Assembly: GCF_000241305.1 (NCBI RefSeq)
Contig: NZ_BAEH01000015.1
Span: 1-63,761 of the forward strand
From: Gordonia effusa NBRC 100432
GTDB lineage: Bacteria; Actinomycetota; Actinomycetes; Mycobacteriales; Mycobacteriaceae
Reading direction: 5' to 3'
Length of the DNA stretch: 63,761 nucleotides
Shown here: in pieces, positions 58,207-63,761 of the stretch
Layout of the letters: each line of letters begins with the position of its first letter
Numbering within the stretch: the first letter of the stretch is position 1
The notes under the pieces: generated by a model
Told to the model about the DNA's origin: nothing
What the model saw: the letters and a program-made list of their open reading frames with translations, nothing else
Databases searched by the model: none
Translations under genes and position numbers: made by a program

Positions 58207-60117
58207 GTGACCGACCTGATGTTCAATCCGAATACCGCTACCTTCGACGAGTTCGATGCCGCGACCCAGCGGATCCTGCGAGCGACCGTCGACTACTTCG
58301 AAGGCCTGGGCAAGCAACGGTTGCTCGCTGACAACAGAGACCGAATCTGGTACCAGGACTTCCTGGACTTCGTGAAGCGCGAGAAGGTGTTCGCGACCTT
58401 TCTGACGCCGCAGGCGCAGGCCGCCGGAGATCCTGATAAGCGTTGGGACACTTCACGTATCGCGATGATGTCGCGCATCCTCGGCTTCTACAGCATGCAG
58501 TACTGGTACGTCTGGCAGGTCACGATTCTCGGGCTGGGGCCGATCTGGCAGAGCGCCAACGAAGCGGCGAAGGCGAAGGCCGCCGCGGCGCTGGATTCGG
58601 GCGAGATCTTCGCGTTCGGGCTGTCGGAGCAGGCGCACGGCGCCGACATCTACTCCACCGACATGATTCTCTCGCCCGATGGCGACGGCTTTCGGGCCAC
58701 CGGCGAGAAGTACTACATCGGCAATGGCAATAAGGCCGCGATGGTGTCGGTATTCGGACGCCGTGCCGACCGGCCGGTCATCGACTCCGCGGATTTTGCC
58801 CGCAAACTGAGCGACGACGAATACAGCGGGTATATGTTCTTCGCCGCGGACAGCGGTCACAAGGCCTACAAGCTGCACAAGAATGTCGTCGACGCGCAGA
58901 TGTATGTAGCGGCCTTCGGCCTGCAGGACTACCCGGTGACCGCCGACGATGTGTTGCACACCGGTCGGGCCGCCTTCGACGCCGCGATGAACACCGTGAA
59001 CGTCGGGAAGTTCAACCTCGGATTCGGCGCGATCGGTGCCTGCGAACACGCGATCTACGAAGCGGTGACGCACGCGGAGAACCGCCAGCTCTTTGGGCAT
59101 CGGGTTACCGAGTTCCCGCAGGTCGCCGGCCTTCTGTCGGATAGCTACGCCCGGCTGACCGCTATGCAGCTCTACAGCGAGCGGGCCGTCGACTACATGC
59201 GATCGGCGAATCCGGAAGATCGCCGCTACCTGCTCTTCAGTGCGATCGAGAAGATGTCCGTCACCCGTGCCGGCCAAAAGATCTACGAAGACCTCTCCGA
59301 TGTGATCGCGGCGCGCGGATTCGAGAATGACACCTACTTCGCGATGGCACTGCCAGCGATGTTCGGCTTGCCACGGCTGGAGGGAACCGTCCACGTCAAT
59401 TTGGCGCTGGCGATGAAGTTCCTGCCCAACTTCCTCTTCGACCCATCCGATGCCGCTCTTGCCGGTCTGCGCTTCGTTCCCGACGCCGCTCCCACGGGTG
59501 TGGTGCGCACGGCGTCGACGGTGCTCGACTGGGTCGGTCGTCGGGTGACCGAGCCGGTCAGTGCGGTAGTGCCCGCGCTGCGTCGTGAGTTCAAATCCGC
59601 GCAGGTGCCGACGGTGCCGCGACGTCGCGACAACGCCGACGACGAGTTCCTGTTCCGCCAGGGGCCGAGTAAGGGCCTGGGCCGGATCCGCTTCGCCGAT
59701 TGGCGTGCGGTATTCGGGAAGTTCTCGCATGTCCCCAATGTCGCGGTGTTCACCGAACAAGCCATCGGGCTGCAGGCATTGGTTGCCGCCGCCCCGCCGA
59801 CGTCGGAACAACAAGCCGACGTCGACTTCCTGTTCGCTATCGGCGAGATGTTCACGATGCTCCCGTATGCGCAGTTGATCCTGGAACAGGCGGCGAGCGA
59901 CGGGACCGCCGACTTCGTCATCGATCACATCTTCGACACGTTCGTCCGGGGCTTCTCGAAGCACGCGGTGAGTTTGTATGGAAAGCCGAGCGCCGATCGC
60001 ACCCAGCAAAACCTCGCGCTGGGCCTGGTACGGCGACCGGCCGAGGACGCCGACCGCGCCGAGAAGATCCTGGCCGCCGTCCGTGGTCTGGCCGACCGCT
60101 ACGAGATGAAGGCGTAA
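58207..60117 (+). CDS. Large acyl-CoA dehydrogenase-like protein
   Basis: 636 residues from GTG 58207, longer than usual (~400) because of an extra C-terminal domain (about 440-636) containing FRQGPSKGLGRIRFADWRAVF, as in ACOX-like and FadE-type large ACADs of mycobacteria. N-terminal block: YFEGLGKQRLLADNRDRIWYQDF. FAD/substrate sites: FAFGLSEQAHGADIYSTDM and YYIGNGNKAAMVSVFGRR. FGHRVTEFPQVAGLLSDSYARLTAMQLYSERA is the helical end. It probably oxidises an acyl-CoA. Control by the divergent TetR through twin operators is likely. Confidence 0.85.
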   Translation: MTDLMFNPNTATFDEFDAATQRILRATVDYFEGLGKQRLLADNRDRIWYQDFLDFVKREKVFATFLTPQAQAAGDPDKRWDTSRIAMMSRILGFYSMQYWYVWQVTILGLGPIWQSANEAAKAKAAAALDSGEIFAFGLSEQAHGADIYSTDMILSPDGDGFRATGEKYYIGNGNKAAMVSVFGRRADRPVIDSADFARKLSDDEYSGYMFFAADSGHKAYKLHKNVVDAQMYVAAFGLQDYPVTADDVLHTGRAAFDAAMNTVNVGKFNLGFGAIGACEHAIYEAVTHAENRQLFGHRVTEFPQVAGLLSDSYARLTAMQLYSERAVDYMRSANPEDRRYLLFSAIEKMSVTRAGQKIYEDLSDVIAARGFENDTYFAMALPAMFGLPRLEGTVHVNLALAMKFLPNFLFDPSDAALAGLRFVPDAAPTGVVRTASTVLDWVGRRVTEPVSAVVPALRREFKSAQVPTVPRRRDNADDEFLFRQGPSKGLGRIRFADWRAVFGKFSHVPNVAVFTEQAIGLQALVAAAPPTSEQQADVDFLFAIGEMFTMLPYAQLILEQAASDGTADFVIDHIFDTFVRGFSKHAVSLYGKPSADRTQQNLALGLVRRPAEDADRAEKILAAVRGLADRYEMKA

Positions 60118-60134
60118 CTACCTGCTCAATCGAC

Positions 60135-60173
60135 ACCCGAGATGGTCGCAACGCAACTGTGACCTCCTCGGGT
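60135..60173 (+). terminator. Possible terminator after the acyl-CoA dehydrogenase
   Basis: ACCCGAG (60135-60141) pairs with CTCGGGT (60167-60173) across a 25-base loop and is followed by TGTTGTGG. The loop is long and the T-run poor, so this is weak. The rest of 60118-60266 shows only short AGTCACA-like repeats and the leader of the SpoIID gene. Confidence 0.25.
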
Positions 60174-60266
60174 TGTTGTGGCTGACCGACTTTCACTACA
60201 GTCACAGAGGTCTCATCAGTCACACGAGTCCCATAGGTAACGGACTCGCGATAGTGGAGGACCTTC

Positions 60267-61766
60267 ATGGCACGGCGCATCGGAACTCGAAACAAGCGGA
60301 CGGTCTCGTTCGCCGCCCTCGGGCTCGCACCAGCGCTCGTCATCGGAGGAGTCATGATCGCGGGCACGTCGACCGATTCGGGACCGGTCACGCTCTCCGC
60401 CGGATCGGAGATCACGCTCATCGGGCATGGTCACGGACACGGTCGCGGGATGGGACAGTGGGGCGCGTTCGGCTATGCGAAGAAGGGCTGGTCGGCTGCG
60501 CAGATTTTGAGCCACTACTACGGCGGCACCACCGCGGGGAAGGCGGACAAACCCGATGTCTCGGTGACTCTCACCAAGCAGGGATCGGTCAATGTCCGTG
60601 CGGACGCCGGGATGCGGGTAGGCGGCCAACCGGTTGCTCCCGGACAGGCCGTTAGCCTGTCCGGGGCGAGCGCCACTATTACCAATGGCTGCGGCGGTGC
60701 GGTTGTGCGCACCGTGGGTGCTCAGTTCGTCGAGCCGGTGAATATGGCTCCGAGCCGCCCCGCCAACGAATTTCTCAAGATGTGCGGATCGGGCACCGCC
60801 TATCGCGGTGCGTTGGGTCTCGACGGCGGCAAGGTCGTCAACAAACTCAACGTCGATGACTATGTCAAGGGCGTCATCCCCAAGGAGAGTTCTCCCGGTT
60901 GGGGCGATCAGGGCGGCATGGAAGCGCTCAAGGCGCAGGCCGTGGCCGCCCGCACCTACGCACTTGCCGCGATCGCCGGCGGCAAGAAGATCGACGACAC
61001 TCAGAACTCGCAGGTCTACGGTGCGGTAGCCGGTGAGGACCCTCGGACGAATAGGGCTGCTGACGCGACCGCGGGTCAGATTCGGCTGGCCGGCGGGAAG
61101 CCGGCCTTTACCGAATTCTCTGCGTCAACCGGTGGCTACACCGCTGGCGGAAACTTCCCGGCCGTCGTTGACGAGGGTGATTCCATTGCGCCGGTACACA
61201 ATTGGACCGCGACAGTGAGTGCGGGAAGTATTGGCTCGACGTTCGGCGTCGGGGCGTTGCGCAGTTTTGAAGTCATCGAGGCCAACGGTCTGGGGCCGGA
61301 GGATGGTCGAGCGATCAAGGTTCGCGCGGTAGGCAGCGGCGGCACCAAAGAGGTGACCGGCGAGCAGGCTCGGACGCTGCTTCAGTTGAAGTCCGCGTGG
61401 TTCGCGGTCAAGGGGCAGACGGCGCGACCCAAGATCGTCAAGCCGCCGACCGGACCGTCGTCGCCGGGGAGCTTCGGCAGCGTCGATCTGGGCAGCCTCG
61501 CGAATACATTGCTGACGTCGGCGCAGAGTATTTTCGCCGGGCGGTATATGGAACTCGGCGGATTGCTCGGGCCGCTCGGGAAGGCGCTCGGTCTGCCGAC
61601 GCTGACCCCCGACGGCGCGGGAGTAACCCAGCTCTTCGAAAAGGGCATGATGCTGTTCAGTCAGAAGACTGGTGCACATGTGTTGGCCGGCAAGGGATTT
61701 GAGCGGTACAAGGCGGCGGGCGGATTGCCGGTTAAGGGCTTCCCGAAGCGGGATGCGTTGCGGTAG
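60267..61766 (+). CDS. SpoIID/LytB domain protein with LGFP-like tail
   Basis: 499 residues from ATG 60267 with GTGGAGGACC upstream. A hydrophobic N-terminal helix (TVSFAALGLAPALVIGGVMIAG) anchors or exports it. The SpoIID fold follows: GHGHGRGMGQWGAFGYAKKGW, LNVDDYVKGVIPKESSPGWG, LKAQAVAARTYALAAIAGGKKIDDTQNSQVY, and FSASTGGYTAGG. The SpoIID Glu in the IPKE motif cleaves glycan strands in sporulating relatives. The C-terminal ~130 residues carry LGFP-like wall-binding segments (LGKALGLPTLTPDG; AGGLPVKGFPKRDA). Likely a cell-wall enzyme or scaffold. Confidence 0.82.
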   Translation: MARRIGTRNKRTVSFAALGLAPALVIGGVMIAGTSTDSGPVTLSAGSEITLIGHGHGHGRGMGQWGAFGYAKKGWSAAQILSHYYGGTTAGKADKPDVSVTLTKQGSVNVRADAGMRVGGQPVAPGQAVSLSGASATITNGCGGAVVRTVGAQFVEPVNMAPSRPANEFLKMCGSGTAYRGALGLDGGKVVNKLNVDDYVKGVIPKESSPGWGDQGGMEALKAQAVAARTYALAAIAGGKKIDDTQNSQVYGAVAGEDPRTNRAADATAGQIRLAGGKPAFTEFSASTGGYTAGGNFPAVVDEGDSIAPVHNWTATVSAGSIGSTFGVGALRSFEVIEANGLGPEDGRAIKVRAVGSGGTKEVTGEQARTLLQLKSAWFAVKGQTARPKIVKPPTGPSSPGSFGSVDLGSLANTLLTSAQSIFAGRYMELGGLLGPLGKALGLPTLTPDGAGVTQLFEKGMMLFSQKTGAHVLAGKGFERYKAAGGLPVKGFPKRDALR

Positions 61767-61775
61767 AGGATGTTT

Positions 61776-61822
61776 GGGGGTCTCGATACACCTCGTCGCT
61801 GGCGCTCCTCGGCACTCGACCA
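61776..61822. repeat. REP-like dispersed repeat between convergent genes
   Basis: GGTCTCGATACACCTCGTCGC and, after a short linker, GGCACTCGACCATCGATATGG give the TCTCGATAC...CTCGACCA pattern that recurs in many Gordonia/Nocardia-like genomes between genes. Here it fills the 65-base gap between the SpoIID stop and the TetR stop. Function may be a bidirectional terminator or REP-like mobile element. Only one copy is in the window. Confidence 0.5.
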
Positions 61823-61831
61823 TCGATATGG

Positions 61832-62416
61832 TTAGCCAAGTGCGAGCGCGGCGCGAAATAGTGCCTTAGCGGATGGAGCGAGTTCACGAATGGGCGTGCC
61901 ACGCTCGATGGCTTGCGTGAGGGCGCCATCGAGACCAGAGATAAGCATGACCGGAAGTGGATCGTCGGGGCGAAGCCGGCGAATCCGGGGATCGGCGCTC
62001 TCGGATAGATTTAGACGATCGATTAGAAGAGTCGCGAACTCTAGGACGCTGTCGCGTTGGGCGCGTAGTCCAGCAACCCCAATTATTGGTAGTTCAGTGC
62101 GGATGGCATAGATGAGCCTCGGGTCTGCCGCGACGTATTCGAAGAACGCGTCGATCGCCGAGTCGCATTGGTCCGCCGGCGGTCTCGCGGGATCGATGGC
62201 CGAAGCAACGTATTCGACAGACTGTCCGAAGACCCGCTCGGCCAGGGCGATGACAGCGGCATCTTTGTCGGCGAAGCAACGGTAGAACGTCCGACGAGAA
62301 GCGCCCGCTCGAGCCACAACATCGCTGATCTGAACATCACGAAGTCCTTTGTCTCTAATGGCGTCGGCGAGCGCGACGAGGAGACGTTCCTTGTGGCCAT
62401 CAGCGGTCAAGCCCAT
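61832..62416 (-). CDS. TetR family regulator
   Basis: 194 residues from ATG 62416. HTH: KERLLVALADAIRDKGLRDVQISDVVARAGASRRTFYRCFADKDAAVIAL, with helix 3 ending in RRTFYRCF. The ligand domain includes RLIYAIRTELPIIG and LPVMLISGLDGALTQAIERG. It is 13 bases downstream of the amidase on the same strand, so the two are probably one operon, with the regulator controlling amidase expression. No palindrome is seen nearby because the operon promoter lies outside the window. Confidence 0.87.
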   Translation of the reverse strand: MGLTADGHKERLLVALADAIRDKGLRDVQISDVVARAGASRRTFYRCFADKDAAVIALAERVFGQSVEYVASAIDPARPPADQCDSAIDAFFEYVAADPRLIYAIRTELPIIGVAGLRAQRDSVLEFATLLIDRLNLSESADPRIRRLRPDDPLPVMLISGLDGALTQAIERGTPIRELAPSAKALFRAALALG

Positions 62417-62429
62417 GGCTACCGTCGAC

Positions 62430-63761
62430 CTAGCGCTTCGACGTGGGGAGCGGTGGATGCCATGGGTAAATTCTGTCGAGTTCGTAGGCCAGGTGAAGCA
62501 GCGTGGCGTCGTCGCCGTGCGCAGCGGAAATCAGACTACCAATGTGTCCACCGTCGGCGCTTCGACCAGTCGGGATGGACATCGAGGGTTCGCCGGTGAT
62601 GTTCTGAAGTGGGGTATAGCGGACCCACGCCGTCACCCGTTCGAGCAGATCTTCCGGTGGCACGGTGTACGGGTCAAGATGGCCGATCTGCGGTGGAGAT
62701 GCTGCGAGGGTTGGCGTGAGAAGCACGTCGTAGTCGTTGTAGATCTTTGTGGTCCACTGTCGAGCGCGGCGAAGACGCGCGGTCACGATCGGCGAATGTC
62801 GCAGGTTGCCTTTGCCCTTTTCGGCAAGCCAGATGGTGAATGGATCGAGCCGGCCCGGGTCAAAGCTGGTGTCGTAGCGGCGCCGCCCCGTTGTGGTGAA
62901 GAGAAATGCGGCGAGCGACCAGAATGCCAGGAAGTCGCCTTCCAGAGTCGGCGGGAGTGCGAGTTCATCGAGCGTATCGACGTGATGTCCGAAGTGAGAA
63001 AGCGCGGCGGCCACCTCGTGAATGTGGTTCCGCACTTCAGGGCTGGCATCACCGGTAGGCGACGCGGTGCAGACCGCGATTCGTAGCCGTCGAGCCGAAG
63101 GCCCAGTGATATCGCCGATCGGGCGGAGACGCCGGGGCCGGTAAGTCTTCTCCATTTCGCGGTAGAAGGCTGCGGTGTCTCGCACGCTGCGAGTGAGCAC
63201 GCCATTTTGGGCGATCTGTATCGGCGTGTGTCGGAGATCGGAGTCGAGGGGCAAACGCCTCCGGGTCGGTTTGAGACCGTACAGCCCGGTGCACGCGGCG
63301 GGAATGCGGATCGAGCCACCACCGTCGACCGCATGAGCCAGGGGCAGTGCGCCGCTGGCCACAAGTGCCGCCGCGCCCGATGAGGACCCGCCCGCGGTGA
63401 GTGCGGTATTCCATGGATTGGGCACCGCTCCGAGGCGGGGGTGTTCGGTGGTCGGCAGGAATCCGAACTCCGACATGCGGCTGGTGCCGAGGATGGAAAA
63501 TCCGAGCGCGCGGAAATGGCGAACAAACGGGCCATCTTTCCTCGCTGGCGTCGGGCGCCAGGCGTCGCTGCCTTGAGTAGTGGGCATTCCGGCGATTCGC
63601 ACCATGTCTTTGACCGCAGTGGGTACCGAGGTGAAAAACCCCTGCTGAGAGGGGAGGACCGCGGCTGGGTCCAAGCTGGCTGGAGTGAAGGCGTGAAGCT
63701 CGGCCACGCTACGACAACGTGCGATGGCGGCGTCGTGAATCTCTTCGGGGGACACTTCGTT
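62430..63761 (-). CDS. Amidase signature family enzyme, 5' truncated
   Basis: At least 441 residues; the frame continues to the window end (NEVSPEEIHDAAIARC reads through the putative GTG at 63755), so the true start is outside. Amidase signature: VPTAVKDMVRIAG with the catalytic Lys, and GGSSSGAAALVASGALPLAHAVDGGGSIRIPAACTG with the cis-Ser and nucleophile Ser. It hydrolyses an amide (many act on aryl or alkyl amides and nitrile products). No GatCAB-specific context. Followed by a TetR gene. Confidence 0.88.
   Translation of the reverse strand, partial: NEVSPEEIHDAAIARCRSVAELHAFTPASLDPAAVLPSQQGFFTSVPTAVKDMVRIAGMPTTQGSDAWRPTPARKDGPFVRHFRALGFSILGTSRMSEFGFLPTTEHPRLGAVPNPWNTALTAGGSSSGAAALVASGALPLAHAVDGGGSIRIPAACTGLYGLKPTRRRLPLDSDLRHTPIQIAQNGVLTRSVRDTAAFYREMEKTYRPRRLRPIGDITGPSARRLRIAVCTASPTGDASPEVRNHIHEVAAALSHFGHHVDTLDELALPPTLEGDFLAFWSLAAFLFTTTGRRRYDTSFDPGRLDPFTIWLAEKGKGNLRHSPIVTARLRRARQWTTKIYNDYDVLLTPTLAASPPQIGHLDPYTVPPEDLLERVTAWVRYTPLQNITGEPSMSIPTGRSADGGHIGSLISAAHGDDATLLHLAYELDRIYPWHPPLPTSKR

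Noticed and set aside
58453..60009. 518-codon minus-strand frame inside the large acyl-CoA dehydrogenase
   Set aside because: A GC-driven shadow; no domain, RBS or codon logic, and the plus-strand protein is clear.
1..63761. tRNA or rRNA genes and insertion sequences
   Set aside because: No cloverleaf with a TTC loop or CCA end, no rRNA-like stretch and no transposase gene was recognised.

Overview
The window looks like chromosomal DNA from a high-GC actinobacterium of the order Mycobacteriales (a Gordonia/Rhodococcus/Mycobacterium-type organism). This rests on the gene set (a LysX-type lysyl-tRNA synthetase end, BfrB ferritin, EspR-like regulators, a fused S-A-A' ECF transporter, tandem PlsC-like acyltransferases), on frequent GTG starts, and on near-leaderless starts in which a -10 box lies 6-8 bases before the start codon. 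From memory, several blocks keep the order of the M. tuberculosis Rv3811-Rv3853 region: rraA; an EspR-like gene near sodA; a DUF4328 membrane protein, glpQ and bfrB; pheA, a phosphoglycerate-mutase-like gene, a small metallopeptidase, a septum-formation protein and serS; two acyltransferases and a HAD phosphatase. The species cannot be named from the sequence alone.

Layout. 0-8.5 kb: end of lysX, an epoxide-hydrolase-like enzyme behind a palindromic promoter, rraA, gabD2, a secreted protein, an AraC/DUF3224 pair, a coiled-coil protein, a RecB-like nuclease and a low-complexity surface protein. 8.5-19.3 kb: two paralogous three-gene modules (XRE/EspR-like regulator, ImmA/IrrE-type zinc protease, 7-TM DUF6545-like membrane protein) enclosing a GDT1 cation exporter, an ECF transporter and an AbrB/PrpF pair. 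19-28.5 kb: sodA, a 47-residue membrane protein, msrA, an AlkZ-like protein, sppA, rhodanese, DUF4328, glpQ, a DJ-1 protein and bfrB. 28.5-36.5 kb: LCP protein, AurF-like oxygenase with a DUF4873 partner, CPBP protease, an iron-box-controlled HugZ/DUF2470 protein, a fluoride riboswitch with two crcB genes, pheA and a phosphatase. 36.5-41.8 kb: a MerR/beta-clamp-like fusion, metallopeptidase, septum protein, serS and two membrane proteins. 41.8-48.3 kb, all on the minus strand: acyl-CoA dehydrogenase, APH-type kinase, thioesterase, and an AbiEi/Vsr-like gene flanked by identical 73-bp palindromic repeats, then a TPR protein. 48.4-63.8 kb: four TetR regulators with ring-cleavage-like, hydrolase and acyl-CoA enzymes, a metallo-beta-lactamase/Rieske fusion, the acyltransferase/HAD operon, a SpoIID/LytB protein and an amidase cut by the window end.

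The best candidate for an undescribed system is the duplicated XRE-ImmA-7TM module. It resembles ImmR/ImmA repressor-protease pairs with a membrane component added, and its regulators are related to EspR. Other strong observations are the repeat-flanked nuclease-like gene, the fluoride riboswitch, the MerR/clamp fusion and several palindromes placed exactly in promoters. Functions are family assignments made by reading motifs; no database search was run.
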